Notes: generated by a model from the letters alone, not told the origin. A stretch of 64,000 nucleotides of DNA from Zoogloea dura (GCF_012927165.1 NZ_JABBGA010000010.1:62001-126000), one strand, 5' to 3'; counted from the first letter of the stretch, positions 8,265 to 18,480 are shown. Program-made: numbers and translations.

Positions 8265-9092
8265 TCAAGGGCGTCGCCCGAAGCCGATCCGCTCGATGCC
8301 GGCCAGGTCCCGCGCCGAGGCCACATCGAGAAAGCCCCGGGCCAGCAGCAGATCCCGCACTGCAGCACCCTGGTCGTAGCCATGCTCCATGAGCAGCCAG
8401 CCACCGGAGTTCAGGTAAGCAGGGGCCTCGGCGGCAATCCTGGCCAGGTCGTCGAGCCCTGCAGGGCCGGAGGCCAGCGCCCCCGGCGGTTCGAAGCGCA
8501 CGTCGCCCTCTTCAAGGTGAGGATCACCCGCGGCAATGTAGGGCGGATTGCTGACGATCAGGTCGAACACCTCTCCCTGCAGCGCGGCAAACCAGTCGCT
8601 CTCGAGGCAGCGGAGCCGTGCCCCGAGGCGCTGCGCATTGGCAGCAGCCACCGCCAGCGCCGCCGGCGAGATATCCACCGCGGTGACCTGGGCCGCAGGC
8701 AACTCCAGCGCCAGGCTCACCGCCAGGGCGCCGCTGCCGGTCCCCAGGTCGAGGATCCGCAAGGCGGCATCCTTCACCACCCGGGCCAGCACCGTATCGA
8801 CGATCAGCTCGGTCTCCGGACGGGGGATCAGCACTGCCGGCGACACCCGGAAGCTGCGGCCATAGAATTCCCGTTCACCCAGCAGATAGGCCACCGGCTC
8901 ACCCTGCTCCCGGCGCACCAGCATGTCCACAAAACGCAGCGCCAGCCCGGGTTCGAGGCCACGCTCCGGGTAGGCGGCGATCTGGGCGGTGGATGCGCCA
9001 GTCAGGGCCCCGAGCAACAAACGCGTCTCGGCGGCGGGAATGCGTCCGCGGGCCAGCGTCAGGGCGGCACCGAGCGTGTCCGGCAACTTCAA
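8265..9092 (-). CDS. prmC: Peptide chain release factor N5-glutamine methyltransferase
   Basis: A 275-aa SAM-dependent methyltransferase that methylates the glutamine of the GGQ motif in release factors. The SAM-binding motif DLGTGSG is at 115-121 and the substrate-binding NPPY at 182-185. The N-terminal helical domain is complete. It starts one base after the prfA stop codon, which pairs the enzyme with its substrate in one operon. Confidence 0.96.
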   Translation of the reverse strand: MKLPDTLGAALTLARGRIPAAETRLLLGALTGASTAQIAAYPERGLEPGLALRFVDMLVRREQGEPVAYLLGEREFYGRSFRVSPAVLIPRPETELIVDTVLARVVKDAALRILDLGTGSGALAVSLALELPAAQVTAVDISPAALAVAAANAQRLGARLRCLESDWFAALQGEVFDLIVSNPPYIAAGDPHLEEGDVRFEPPGALASGPAGLDDLARIAAEAPAYLNSGGWLLMEHGYDQGAAVRDLLLARGFLDVASARDLAGIERIGFGRRP

Positions 9093-9093
9093 G

Positions 9094-10179
9094 TCAGTTG
9101 CCCTCTTCGGCCAGGGCAGCCAGCAGTTCGGCCTGGTGCTCGGCGGTCAGGGCGGCCAGCACCTCGTCCAGGTCGCCCTGCATGATCGCGTCCAGCTTGT
9201 AGAGGGTCAGGTTGATGCGGTGGTCGGTGAGCCGCCCCTGGGGGAAGTTGTAGGTGCGGATCCGCTCCGAGCGGTCGCCGCTGCCCACCAGGCTCTTGCG
9301 GGTGGCGGCCTCGCGGGCCTGCTGCTCGCGCACCTGGATGTCCTTGATCCGCGCCGCCAGCACGCGCAGGGCCGAGGCCTTGTTCTGGTGCTGGGAGCGC
9401 CCGTCCTGGCATTCCGCGACAATGCCGGTGGGCAGGTGGGTGATGCGCACCGCCGAGTCGGTCTTGTTGATGTGCTGACCACCGGCGCCGGAGGCGCGGA
9501 AGGTGTCGATGCGCAGATCGGCCGGGTTGAGCTCCACGTCGCCCACCTCGTCCGCCTCGGGCATCACCGCCACGGTACAGGCCGAGGTATGGATGCGCCC
9601 CTGGGTTTCGGTGGCCGGCACCCGCTGGACCCTGTGCCCACCAGACTCGAACTTGAGGCGCGAGTAGGCGCCGTTGCCGGCGATGCGAATGATCACCTCC
9701 TTGAACCCCCCCAGCTCCGAATCGCTGGCCGAGATGGTCTCCACCTGCCAGCGCTGGCGTTCCGCGTAGCGGGTGTACATGCGCAGCAGGTCGCCGGCGA
9801 ACAGGGCGGCCTCGTCGCCGCCGGTGCCGGCCCGGATTTCCAGGAAGAGATTGCGCTCGTCGTTGGGATCACGGGGCAGCAAGGCCTTCTGCAGATCATC
9901 CTCGATACGCGCCTGGGCCTCGCGGGCAGCCTCCAGTTCGGCCGCCGCCAGCTCCTTCATCTCGGGGTCGGCCAGCAGCTCGCGGGCGCTGGCCTCGTCT
10001 TCGACAGCCCGGCAGAAATCCCGGTACAGACCGACCACCGGCGTGATCTCCGCATGTTCGCGGGTCAGCTTGCGGTAGTTGTCCATATCGGCGGCCGCCT
10101 CGCTGGTGGCCAGCAGGCGGTCCAGCTCCTGCAGACGGTCAGCAAGGTTCTCGAGCTTGTCGCGGATACGCTGTTTCAT
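9094..10179 (-). CDS. prfA: Peptide chain release factor 1
   Basis: A 361-aa release factor for UAA and UAG. The stop-codon recognition motif PAT lies at 188-190 (PxT type, so RF1 rather than RF2). The catalytic GGQ is at 233-235 within [16 protein letters not shown]. Full length. It sits 48 bp downstream of hemA and immediately upstream of prmC, the standard order in proteobacteria. Confidence 0.98.
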   Translation of the reverse strand: MKQRIRDKLENLADRLQELDRLLATSEAAADMDNYRKLTREHAEITPVVGLYRDFCRAVEDEASARELLADPEMKELAAAELEAAREAQARIEDDLQKALLPRDPNDERNLFLEIRAGTGGDEAALFAGDLLRMYTRYAERQRWQVETISASDSELGGFKEVIIRIAGNGAYSRLKFESGGHRVQRVPATETQGRIHTSACTVAVMPEADEVGDVELNPADLRIDTFRASGAGGQHINKTDSAVRITHLPTGIVAECQDGRSQHQNKASALRVLAARIKDIQVREQQAREAATRKSLVGSGDRSERIRTYNFPQGRLTDHRINLTLYKLDAIMQGDLDEVLAALTAEHQAELLAALAEEGN

Positions 10180-10227
10180 GGGAATACCCGCCCGCCGGAG
10201 CAGGCATGAACGACCCGGCCGTGAGGC

Positions 10228-11481
10228 TCAGTGGTCCTTGGAAAGATTGAAGAGACGCTGGACCAGGCCGGCGCAGTCGCCCCGGTGATCACCGTCTGCG
10301 TCGTTGAGAAAGCGGGTCGGGCCGTGCATGAACTTGTTGGTGAGGCCGTGGCTGAGCGCCTCCAGCACCTTCAGCGGATCCTCGCCCCGGGCCAGCAGGC
10401 GCTGGGCCCGCTCAAGTTCGGCCAGGCGAAGCTGGTCGGCATGCTCGCGCAGGGCCCGGATGGTCGGCACCGTGCCGCGGCTGTCCAGCCAGTGCAGGAA
10501 GCCATCGACCCGGTTGTCGATGATGCCTTCCGCCTCCACCACCGCCGCCTGACGGGATTCGAGACCGGAGTCCACCACCTGGGCCAGGTCATCCACGGTA
10601 TACAGAAAGACGTCGTCCAGCCCGGCCACCTCCGCCTCGATGTCGCGGGGCACGGCCAGATCCACCATCACGATGGGACGCCGGCGGCGGGCCTTGAGGG
10701 CGCGCTCCACCGTCCCCAGCCCGATCACCGGCAAGGGGCTGCCGGTGCAGGAGACCACGATGTCATAGCCCGGCAGGGCCTCGCCCACCTGGTCGAGGCG
10801 CAGCACATCGCCACCGAAGCGTGCGGCCAGGGCTTCGGCCCGGGACAGCGTACGGTTGGCAATCGAAATGCGCTTCGGCTTTGCACCGCCGAAGTGGGCG
10901 GCGCACAGTTCGATCATCTCGCCGGCGCCCACGAACAGCACCCGCTGATCGCTGACCCGCTCGAAGATCCGCTCCGACAGATGCACCGCCGCCGCCGCCA
11001 TCGACACGATGTTGGCACCGATGGCAGTGGTCGAACGCACCTCCTTGGCCACCGAGAAGGTGCGCTGGAAGAGCTTGTGCATGGTGGCGCCGAGGGTGCC
11101 GGCCTCCTCCGCCTGGCGCACCGCGTCCTTCATCTGGCCGAGGATCTGCGGCTCGCCGAGGACCATCGAATCCAGCCCGCTGGCCACCCGGAACACATGG
11201 CGCACCGCATCCCGCTGGGGCAGGGTGTACAGGTAGGGAGAGAGCTCCGGCAGGGCCAGCCGGTGGTACTCGGCAAACCAGTCGGCCGCGTGCTGGGGCT
11301 GCTGGGTGGCGAAATAAAGCTCGGTCCGGTTGCAGGTGGACAGGATGGCAGCTTCCTTGACCGGCTTCTCCTTCACGAAGTCGGCCAGGGCCTGCACCAG
11401 ACTCTCCGGACGAAAAGCCACGCGCTCGCGGATGGCGAGCGGCGCAGTATGGTGATTCAGTCCGAGAGCAAAGAGCTGCAT
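10228..11481 (-). CDS. hemA: Glutamyl-tRNA reductase
   Basis: A 417-aa NADPH-dependent enzyme that reduces glutamyl-tRNA to glutamate-1-semialdehyde, the first committed step of tetrapyrrole synthesis. The nucleophile C50 is in LSTCNRTE. The NADPH-binding motif VGAGEM and the C-terminal dimerisation helix are present. It is the first gene of the hemA-prfA-prmC-grxD series and has its own probable promoter just upstream. Confidence 0.97.
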   Translation of the reverse strand: MQLFALGLNHHTAPLAIRERVAFRPESLVQALADFVKEKPVKEAAILSTCNRTELYFATQQPQHAADWFAEYHRLALPELSPYLYTLPQRDAVRHVFRVASGLDSMVLGEPQILGQMKDAVRQAEEAGTLGATMHKLFQRTFSVAKEVRSTTAIGANIVSMAAAAVHLSERIFERVSDQRVLFVGAGEMIELCAAHFGGAKPKRISIANRTLSRAEALAARFGGDVLRLDQVGEALPGYDIVVSCTGSPLPVIGLGTVERALKARRRRPIVMVDLAVPRDIEAEVAGLDDVFLYTVDDLAQVVDSGLESRQAAVVEAEGIIDNRVDGFLHWLDSRGTVPTIRALREHADQLRLAELERAQRLLARGEDPLKVLEALSHGLTNKFMHGPTRFLNDADGDHRGDCAGLVQRLFNLSKDH

Positions 11482-11519
11482 GGGTCAGGCCAGGCAGGGG
11501 CGGAATTTTTCAGCCGGCG

Positions 11520-11548
11520 ATTATATCACCCGGTCTTTTTCCTGCATG
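11520..11548 (-). promoter_or_regulatory. Probable hemA promoter
   Basis: On the minus strand a perfect TATAAT (-10) occupies 11520-11525, preceded by TG two bases upstream (TGATATAAT). The -35 position around 11543-11548 is poor. It is 39 bp from the hemA start. An adjacent imperfect hairpin (CCCGGTC/GACCGGG) may end the upstream regulator gene. Confidence 0.4.
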
Positions 11549-11575
11549 ACCGGGGAAAAGCGCAGGCCCGTCCCC

Positions 11576-12379
11576 TCAGCCCACCTCCACGCCATCGGCC
11601 TTGGCTACGGCAGGCCGGGACAGCCGGCGGGCCACTTCGGCGCGGCTCTCGCGCTCCTCGTGCAGAGCACGCGCCACCATGCTCTCGGACACAAAACCGA
11701 TGTGGCGGAGCACGGCCGCACGGGCCGCCTCGGGGTCACGCTTGCGCAGCGCATCCCAGATCGCCCGGTGCTGACCACGCAGCTCCTGCCAGTCGTCTTC
11801 CTGGCGGCGCAGGTGCTTGAGGTTACGGTCGATGTGGTCGTGGATGACACGGAACAGACTGGCCGTGAGGTGCCCGAACATCACGTTGTGGGCCGCCTCG
11901 GCAATGGCCTGGTGGAAGGCCAGATCCGCCGCAACCTGCTCTTCGGAACCGGACGGCCCCTGGGCGAACAGACTTTCGAGACGCTCGAAGGCCTCGCCGA
12001 TGCGCTGGATGTCGGCGTCGGTGGCACGCCGAGCCGCCAGCCCGGCCGCCTCGCACTCGAGCATGCCGCGAAATTCGAGCAGATCGTCCTGGATGTCCGG
12101 GTGCTGGCGCAGCATCTCCTGCCAGTGATCGGTGAAGCCCGCATCGAGGCGGTCGGTGACATAGGTTCCGCCCCCCTGGCGACTCTGCAGCAAGCCCTTG
12201 GAGACCAGCTTCTGGATCGCCTCACGCAGCGACGGGCGCGATACGCCCAGCTCGGCGGCCAGCTCGCGTTCGGGCTGCAGACGATCACCGGGCTTCAGGG
12301 CGCCATCCAGGATGCGCCGCTCGAGCTCGCGAGCGATGGTGTCGGAGAGTCGCTGGACAGCCAGCTTGCCACTTGCCAT
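11576..12379 (-). CDS. GntR/FadR-family regulator of lactate genes (LldR-like)
   Basis: A 267-aa regulator. The N-terminal winged helix (about residues 10-75) contains PERELAAELGVSRPSLREAI. The C-terminal FCD ligand domain supplies the usual metal-ligand residues, with FHQAIAEAAHN and an HRAIWDAL helix. It is divergent from lutA, and the intergenic region has two TTGGT-N3-ACCAA palindromes, the recognition type of LldR and PdhR. The start at 12379 is preferred because it begins directly before the DNA-binding domain; a longer in-frame ORF to 12451 would read through one operator. Lactate or pyruvate as effector is inferred from context. Confidence 0.9.
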   Translation of the reverse strand: MASGKLAVQRLSDTIARELERRILDGALKPGDRLQPERELAAELGVSRPSLREAIQKLVSKGLLQSRQGGGTYVTDRLDAGFTDHWQEMLRQHPDIQDDLLEFRGMLECEAAGLAARRATDADIQRIGEAFERLESLFAQGPSGSEEQVAADLAFHQAIAEAAHNVMFGHLTASLFRVIHDHIDRNLKHLRRQEDDWQELRGQHRAIWDALRKRDPEAARAAVLRHIGFVSESMVARALHEERESRAEVARRLSRPAVAKADGVEVG

Positions 12380-12394
12380 GGTGATGAGAGACAA

Positions 12395-12411
12395 AATTGG
12401 TAAGACCAAAA
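12395..12411. promoter_or_regulatory. LldR-type operator 1
   Basis: AATTGGT-AAG-ACCAAAATT: palindromic TTGGT-N3-ACCAA core at 12397-12409. It lies 18 bp upstream of the regulator start, suited to autorepression. Confidence 0.7.
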
Positions 12412-12558
12412 TTCTAGGCCAGAGCACAGATCCGGACAATACACCCAACACCCAAAAACATGGGGGAAACCCTTATAACCCCAAAAAATCAACCCTTTGA
12501 ATCATCTACAAGATTGACTTGGCTGATGACTGAGCGTAAATTTTCGACATGCACGGCA

Positions 12559-12575
12559 AATTGGTCTTACCAATT
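12559..12575. promoter_or_regulatory. LldR-type operator 2
   Basis: AATTGGTCTTACCAATT is a perfect 7+7 palindrome around CTT. It lies 83 bp upstream of the lutA start and shares its half-site with operator 1, 162 bp away. Confidence 0.75.
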
Positions 12576-12657
12576 TACCGAATGATTGGACCACATAACC
12601 GGAAGCCGCCCCCGAAGAACACCTTCTTCGACCACGGCAAGACGGGAGAGGAGACCC

Positions 12658-13482
12658 ATGAGCAGCCCAAGCCACGGCGCGAACACCCCGCGCACCTACC
12701 CGTCCCGCCCCCAGGCGGTGTACTTCTATGGCACCTGCCTGGTGGACATGTTCGTCCCCGAGGCCGGCATGGACGCCATCACCCTCCTGGAACGCGAAGG
12801 CATCCGCGTCATCTTCCCGGACAACCAGACCTGCTGCGGCCAGCCGGCCTTCACCAGCGGCTTTCCGGACGAAGCGCGCCGGGTGGTCGAAGCGCAACTC
12901 GACCTGTTCCCCGGCAACCACCCCATCGTGGTGCCCTCCGGCTCCTGCGCCGGCATGATCCGCTGGCACTGGGAAAAGGTCTGCGCCGGCGACCCAGCCC
13001 TCAAGGCCCGCGCCGAAGCGATCTCCGCCCGCACCTATGAGCTCGCCGAATTCCTGCTCCATGTGCTCGGCTTCAACCGCAAGGACGAAGGCCCCGCCAC
13101 CACCGTCACCCTGCACACCTCGTGCTCGGCGCGCCGCGAGATGGGCACCCACCTTGTGGGCCGCGAGCTGTTGGCCCGCCTCGGCAACGTCACGCTGGCC
13201 CACCACGATCACGAATCGGAATGCTGCGGCTTCGGCGGCACCTTCTCCCTCAAGCATCCCGACGTCTCCACCGCCATGGTCAGCGACAAGGTCGCCTCGC
13301 TGAAGGCAACGGGCGCCAGCCAGCTGGTCACCGCCGACTGCGGCTGCATGCTCAACATCACCCAGCGCGCCGCCCGTGAAGACCAGGACGCCGGCCGGGC
13401 CTGCGCCTCCCTGCCCGGCGAGCACCTCGCCACCTTCCTGCTCCGGCGCACCGGCGGCAGCCCCTGCGGAGATCAGAAATGA
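12658..13482 (+). CDS. lutA: Lactate utilisation protein A (Fe-S oxidoreductase)
   Basis: A 274-aa LutA/LldE protein, one subunit of the LutABC L-lactate dehydrogenase complex. It has two CCG-domain cysteine motifs, DNQTCCGQPAF and ESECCGFGGTF, which hold Fe-S or quinone-reducing centres. The ATG at 12658 is chosen for the strong Shine-Dalgarno GGGAGAGGAG 6-15 bp upstream; an upstream TTG start would add 24 poorly conserved residues. First gene of lutA-lutC-lutB, overlapping the next by 4 bp. Confidence 0.93.
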   Translation: MSSPSHGANTPRTYPSRPQAVYFYGTCLVDMFVPEAGMDAITLLEREGIRVIFPDNQTCCGQPAFTSGFPDEARRVVEAQLDLFPGNHPIVVPSGSCAGMIRWHWEKVCAGDPALKARAEAISARTYELAEFLLHVLGFNRKDEGPATTVTLHTSCSARREMGTHLVGRELLARLGNVTLAHHDHESECCGFGGTFSLKHPDVSTAMVSDKVASLKATGASQLVTADCGCMLNITQRAAREDQDAGRACASLPGEHLATFLLRRTGGSPCGDQK

Positions 13483-14153
13483 GCGCCCGCGAACGCATCC
13501 TGGCCAAGCTGCGGAAGGCCCAGCCTGAACTGCCGCAGCACCTGCCCAGCCTCGACGCCCACTACGCCCCCCGCGTCCGTGGCGAATCGCGGCAGGAGCG
13601 CCTGGCGCGCTTCCGCACCGGCATCGAGGGCTTCCATGCCGACGTGCACATCAGCACCGCCGGCAACTGGCCCCAGGTGCTGGCCACCCTGTGCGCCGAA
13701 AAGAACATCCAGACCCTGATGTACGGCGCCGCCACACCGGCCGCCGCGCAGCTTGAAGCAACGGCCTTCGGCGGCACCACCCTGCGGCCCTGGGCCGGCC
13801 AGTTCGAGGATCTCAAGGCCGACCTGTTCCACCGCGTGGATGCCGGCTTCACCCTGGCCCGTGGCGCCATCGCCGAAACCGGCTCGCTGATCCTGTGGCC
13901 GTCGGGCGACGAACCACGCACCCTGTCGCTGATCCCGCCGATCCACTTCGTGCTGCTCGACGCGGCCACCGTCCACCCCACCTTCTACGATGCCCTGGTC
14001 AACGAGAACTGGGCTGCCGGCCTGCCCACCAACGCCTTGCTGATCTCCGGCCCGTCCAAGACCGCCGACATCCAGCAGACCCTGGCCTACGGCGCCCACG
14101 GCCCCAAGGAACTGATCGTCATCGTCATTAACGTGGAAGGAGGCACTGTATGA
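13479..14153 (+). CDS. lutC: Lactate utilisation protein C (LUD domain)
   Basis: A 224-aa LUD-domain protein, third subunit type of the LutABC complex. Residues 95-215 carry the LUD core with LARGAIAETGSLILW and the ISGPSKTADIQQTLAYGAHGP signature. It overlaps lutA and lutB by ATGA at both ends, so the three subunits are translationally coupled. The order A-C-B differs from the Bacillus lutABC order but is common in proteobacteria. Confidence 0.93.
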   Translation: MSARERILAKLRKAQPELPQHLPSLDAHYAPRVRGESRQERLARFRTGIEGFHADVHISTAGNWPQVLATLCAEKNIQTLMYGAATPAAAQLEATAFGGTTLRPWAGQFEDLKADLFHRVDAGFTLARGAIAETGSLILWPSGDEPRTLSLIPPIHFVLLDAATVHPTFYDALVNENWAAGLPTNALLISGPSKTADIQQTLAYGAHGPKELIVIVINVEGGTV

Positions 14154-15601
14154 GCAGCCCCGCCCAGCAGAGCGCCGGCAAGCCCGTCGCCTTCGTCTCA
14201 GCGCAGGCCCTGCGCGCGCGCATGCACGATGCGGTGAACGACCCTCACCTGCGCCAGAGCTTCCGCGGTGCCATGGACTTCCTGATGGCCAAGCGCGCCG
14301 CCCAGTTTCCCGACCAGGGCGAACTGGACTCTCTGCGCAGCCTGTCCGAATCGATCCGCCAGTACAGCCTGTCGAAGCTGCCCGACCTGCTCGAGCAGCT
14401 CGAAGCCAACCTGACCCGCAATGGCGTGCAGGTGCACTGGGCCGAAACCCCCGAAGAAGCCAACGCCATCATGCTGGGCATCGCCCAGCGCCACGCGGCC
14501 AGGCTGATCGTCAAGGGCAAGTCGATGGTCAGTGAGGAGATCGAGTTCAACCACGCCATGGAAGCCGCCGGCGTCGGGGCCCTCGAGTCGGACATGGGCG
14601 AGTACATCGTCCAGCTCGCCGGCGAAAAGCCCTCCCACATCATCATGCCGGCGATCCACCAGACCAAGCAGCAGATCGCCAAACTGTTCGCCGAGCACAT
14701 CCCCGGCGTGGATTACACCGACAACGTGGATGCCCTCATCCAGATCGGCCGCCGGGTACTGCGCGAAAAGTTCGAAGTCGCCGACATCGGCCTCTCCGGC
14801 GTCAATTTCGCGGTGGCCGAAACCGGCACCCTGTGCCTCGTCGAGAACGAAGGCAACGGCCGCATGTGCACCACCGTACCCAAGGTGCACATCGCCATCA
14901 CCGGCATCGAGAAAGTGGTCGAGAAGCTGGAGCACGTCGCCCCGCTGTTCTCCATCCTCACCCGCTCGGCCACCGGTCAGGCCGTGTCCACCTACTTCAA
15001 CATGATCTCCGGCCCGCGCCGGGGCGAAGACAAGGACGGCCCGGAAGAGGTGCACCTCGTCCTCCTCGACAACGGCCGCAGCCAGGCCTATGCCGACGAG
15101 CAATTGCGCAAGACGCTGCAGTGCATCCGCTGCGGCGCCTGCATGAACCACTGCCCGGTCTACACCCGGATCGGCGGCCATGCCTACGGGACCACCTACC
15201 CCGGCCCCATCGGCAAGATCATCTCGCCCCACATGATGGGGCTCGAACAGACCCACCTGCTGCCCACCGCCTCCAGCCTGTGCGGTGCCTGCGGCGAAGT
15301 CTGCCCGGTGAAGATCCCCATCCCCGAGCTGCTGATCCGCCTGCGCGGCGAAGCCAACAGCGCCCCCCACGCCAATCCGGCGATGGTCGGCCAGGGCGCC
15401 GCCTACGATCCCAAGATCAGCCTGTTGTGGAAGCTGTGGGCACGCCTGTATGCCCGCCCCGCCACCTACCGGGCCTTCACCTGGCTGGCGACCCGCTTCC
15501 GGGCCCTGACCCCGACGCAGCAAAGCGGCTGGACCGCTGCCCGCACGCCGCTCAAGCCCGCCTCGCGAAGGTTGAGAGACATGGTCAAGGACCGACGCTA
15601 G
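14150..15601 (+). CDS. lutB: Lactate utilisation protein B (LUD and ferredoxin domains)
   Basis: A 483-aa iron-sulfur subunit of the L-lactate-oxidising complex. The N-terminal LUD domain spans about 60-300 (AETGTLCLVENEGNGRM). Two 4Fe-4S motifs follow, CIRCGACMNHCPVY and CGACGEVCPVKIP, with a C-terminal tail of the LutB_C type. Its start overlaps lutC by 4 bp. About 100 bp containing a REP-like hairpin separates it from the D-lactate dehydrogenase gene. Confidence 0.94.
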   Translation: MSSPAQQSAGKPVAFVSAQALRARMHDAVNDPHLRQSFRGAMDFLMAKRAAQFPDQGELDSLRSLSESIRQYSLSKLPDLLEQLEANLTRNGVQVHWAETPEEANAIMLGIAQRHAARLIVKGKSMVSEEIEFNHAMEAAGVGALESDMGEYIVQLAGEKPSHIIMPAIHQTKQQIAKLFAEHIPGVDYTDNVDALIQIGRRVLREKFEVADIGLSGVNFAVAETGTLCLVENEGNGRMCTTVPKVHIAITGIEKVVEKLEHVAPLFSILTRSATGQAVSTYFNMISGPRRGEDKDGPEEVHLVLLDNGRSQAYADEQLRKTLQCIRCGACMNHCPVYTRIGGHAYGTTYPGPIGKIISPHMMGLEQTHLLPTASSLCGACGEVCPVKIPIPELLIRLRGEANSAPHANPAMVGQGAAYDPKISLLWKLWARLYARPATYRAFTWLATRFRALTPTQQSGWTAARTPLKPASRRLRDMVKDRR

Positions 15602-15631
15602 CGCCAATCAGGCGCTGTATTCAGGCGCCGA

Positions 15632-15654
15632 GGGCGGCTGAAGCCGCCCCTACA
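15632..15654. repeat. REP-like short palindrome
   Basis: GGGCGGCTGAAGCCGCCC followed by CTACA: a 7-bp inverted repeat with a short loop, ending in the CTAC/GTAG foot seen in REP sequences. Only one good copy is seen in the window; a weaker relative (GGCGGTCGAAGCCGCC) lies near 31082. Confidence 0.5.
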
Positions 15655-15699
15655 TCACCCCCAAGAGTTCAACCCTAATCCCTGACGGGAGGACCCGCC

Positions 15700-18480
15700 A
15701 TGTCCGCTCTCATCGACGCCCTGCGCCAAAGGCTCTCCGCCGAGCGCGTCATCACCGACGAACTTCGCCGCCTTGCCTACGGCACCGACGGCAGCTTCTA
15801 CCGGCTCATCCCCGAAGTGGTGGCCGTGGTCAACGACGAAGCCGAAGTGCGCGACGTGGTGGACATTGCCCGCCGCAACGAGCGCCCCGTCACCTTCCGC
15901 GCCGCCGGCACCAGCTTGTGCGGCCAGGCGGTGACCGACGGAGTCCTGGTGCTGCTGGGCGAGGGCCTGGCCACCTGCCGCATCAGCAGTGACGGCCTCA
16001 GCGTGGCAGTGGGCCCGGCCATCATCGGCGCCGAGGTCAATCGCCGCCTGGCCCCCCTGGGCCGCAAGATCGGCCCCGATCCGGCCTCGATCAACGCCGC
16101 CAAGATCGGCGGCATGGCCGCCAACAACAGCTCGGGCATGTGTTGCGGCACCGCCCAGAACAGCTACAACACCCTGGCCTCGATCCGCGTCATCCTCGCC
16201 GACGGCACCCTGCTCGACACCGGCGACGCCGCCAGCGTGGCCGCCTTCCGCAGCAGCCACGCGGCCCTGCTCGCCCACCTCGGCAGCCTGGCCGCGCAGG
16301 TGCGCGCCGACGCCGCCCTGGCCAACCGGATCCGCAGCAAATACAAGATCAAGAACACCACCGGCTACAGCCTCAACGCCCTGGTGGACTTTGCCGACCC
16401 GGTGGACATCCTCGCCCACCTCATGATCGGCTCGGAAGGCACCCTCGGCTTCATCGCCGGCGTCACCTACAACACCGTCCCCGAATACGCCCACAAGGCC
16501 AGCGCCCTGGCCTTCTTCCCCGACATGGAGACCGCCTGCCGCGCCGTGGCCGGCCTCAAGTCCCGCCCGGTGGATGCGGTGGAGCTGCTCGACCGCGCCT
16601 CCCTGCGCTGCGTCGCCGACAAGCCGGGCATGCCCGCCCTGCTCAAGACCCTGCCCGACGGCGTCACCGCCCTGCTCATCGAGACCCGCGCCCCCGGCGC
16701 CACCGAGTTGCAGGTCCGCATCGCCTCCGTGCTCGAAGAGCTGCACGCCTACCCGCTCATCGAAGCCCCCGCTTTCACCACCGACCCGGCCGAGATCGAG
16801 CGCCTGTGGAACGTGCGCAAGGGCACCTTCCCCGCCGTCGGCGCCGTGCGCAAGCCCGGCACCACGGTGATCATCGAGGACGTGGCCGTCGCCGTGCCCG
16901 ACCTGGCCGCCGCCTGCCTCGACCTTCAGCACCTTTTCGCCAAGCACGGCTACCACGAGGCCATCATCTTCGGCCACGCCCTGGAGGGGAACGTCCACTT
17001 CGTGTTCACCCAGGACTTCGGCATCGAATCCGAGGTGGCCCGCTACGCCGCCTTCATGGATGACCTCTGCGCGGTGCTGGTGGCCAAGTACGACGCCTCC
17101 CTCAAGGCCGAGCACGGCACCGGCCGCAACATGGCCCCCTTTGTCGAACTCGAATGGGGCGCCCAGGCCTACGCCCTGATGAAGGAGATCAAAGCCCTGT
17201 TCGACCCGGAAGGCCTGCTCAACCCCGGCGTCATCATCAATGACGACCCCCAGGCCCACCTCAAGCACCTCAAGCCCATGCCTGCCGCCGGCCAGCTCTA
17301 CGCCCCGGTGGACCGCTGCATCGAATGCGGCTTCTGCGAGCCCCAGTGCCCGTCCCACGGCCTCACCCTGTCGCCGCGCCAGCGCATCGTCGGCTGGCGC
17401 GAACTGTCCCGCCGCCAGGCTGCCGGCGAAGCCCCCGGCCAGCTCGGCGAGGACTACCTCTACATGGGCCTCGACACCTGCGCCACCTGCGGCCTGTGCT
17501 CCACGGCCTGCCCGGTGGGCATCGAGACCGGCGCCCTGACCCGTGCCGTGCGCGGTGAAAAGCTCTCCAGCGTGGCCCGCAGCCTCGGCCAGGTGGCCGC
17601 CAACCACTTCGGCGCCACCCAGGCCCTGGCCCGCACCGCCATCAAGGCCGGCCACCTCGCCGAAGCCATCGTCGGCACCAAGGCCTTGTCGCGCCTCACC
17701 GGCGGCGCCTGGAAGGCCCACATGCCGACGCCCCAGCCGCCGGGCCGCGCCTCGCGCAGCAGCGGCGACAAGATCGTGTACTTCCCCACCTGCGCCGGCC
17801 GCATGTTCGGCGCCGACACCCCCGAACACGCCCTCTCGGCCACCGTCATCCGCGTGCTGGAGCGGGCCGGCTACGCGCCCATCGTGCCCGACAACGTCAA
17901 CAGCCTGTGCTGCGGCCAGTCCTTCGCCAGCAAAGGCCTCGAAGCCGACGCCGACCGCAAGTCCGCCGAACTGGAAGCCGCCCTGCTCAAGGCCAGCAAC
18001 AACGGCGAGTACCCCGTGGTGCTCGACGCCAGCGCCTGCTCCCTGCGCATGAAGACCTTCCTGGCCCAGCGCCTCAAGGTGTACGACCTGGTGGAGTTTG
18101 CCCACGACGCCCTGCTGCCGCGCCTGATGCTGCACAAGAAGGCCGACCCGGTGCTGGTGCACCTCAACTGCTCGGCCCGCCGCATGGGCTTCGAAAGCAA
18201 ACTCCGGCAGCTCGCCAGCGCCTGCGCCGACCAGGTGGTGCTGCCCGCCGAGGTGAAGTGCTGCGGCTTCGGCGGCGACCGCGGCTTCGTGGTGCCCGAA
18301 CTCAACGCCCACGCCCTGCGCAAGCTCCACGCCGACGTGCCGGCCGGCTGCTGCGGCGGCTACTCCAGCAACCAGACCTGCGAAATCGGCCTCACCAACG
18401 CCACCGGCCTGCCCTACCGCTCCATCGTCCATCTGCTCGACGAATGCAGCGCCGAAGCCACCCGCCTGGCCACCTGCTGA
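15700..18480 (+). CDS. FAD/Fe-S D-lactate dehydrogenase (Dld-II type)
   Basis: A 926-aa respiratory enzyme combining an FAD-binding PCMH domain (about 35-260, with KIGGMAANNSSGMCCG), an FAD-linked oxidase C-terminal domain (about 260-530, ending in LNPGVIIND), two 4Fe-4S motifs (CIECGFCEPQCPSHG and CATCGLCSTACPVG) and two CCG motifs (SLCCGQSF, VKCCGFGGD). This fusion is the Dld-II D-lactate:quinone oxidoreductase described in Shewanella and relatives. A glycolate oxidase-like role is a less likely alternative. It lies between lutB and the lactate permease, so both lactate isomers can be used. Confidence 0.92.
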   Translation: MSALIDALRQRLSAERVITDELRRLAYGTDGSFYRLIPEVVAVVNDEAEVRDVVDIARRNERPVTFRAAGTSLCGQAVTDGVLVLLGEGLATCRISSDGLSVAVGPAIIGAEVNRRLAPLGRKIGPDPASINAAKIGGMAANNSSGMCCGTAQNSYNTLASIRVILADGTLLDTGDAASVAAFRSSHAALLAHLGSLAAQVRADAALANRIRSKYKIKNTTGYSLNALVDFADPVDILAHLMIGSEGTLGFIAGVTYNTVPEYAHKASALAFFPDMETACRAVAGLKSRPVDAVELLDRASLRCVADKPGMPALLKTLPDGVTALLIETRAPGATELQVRIASVLEELHAYPLIEAPAFTTDPAEIERLWNVRKGTFPAVGAVRKPGTTVIIEDVAVAVPDLAAACLDLQHLFAKHGYHEAIIFGHALEGNVHFVFTQDFGIESEVARYAAFMDDLCAVLVAKYDASLKAEHGTGRNMAPFVELEWGAQAYALMKEIKALFDPEGLLNPGVIINDDPQAHLKHLKPMPAAGQLYAPVDRCIECGFCEPQCPSHGLTLSPRQRIVGWRELSRRQAAGEAPGQLGEDYLYMGLDTCATCGLCSTACPVGIETGALTRAVRGEKLSSVARSLGQVAANHFGATQALARTAIKAGHLAEAIVGTKALSRLTGGAWKAHMPTPQPPGRASRSSGDKIVYFPTCAGRMFGADTPEHALSATVIRVLERAGYAPIVPDNVNSLCCGQSFASKGLEADADRKSAELEAALLKASNNGEYPVVLDASACSLRMKTFLAQRLKVYDLVEFAHDALLPRLMLHKKADPVLVHLNCSARRMGFESKLRQLASACADQVVLPAEVKCCGFGGDRGFVVPELNAHALRKLHADVPAGCCGGYSSNQTCEIGLTNATGLPYRSIVHLLDECSAEATRLATC

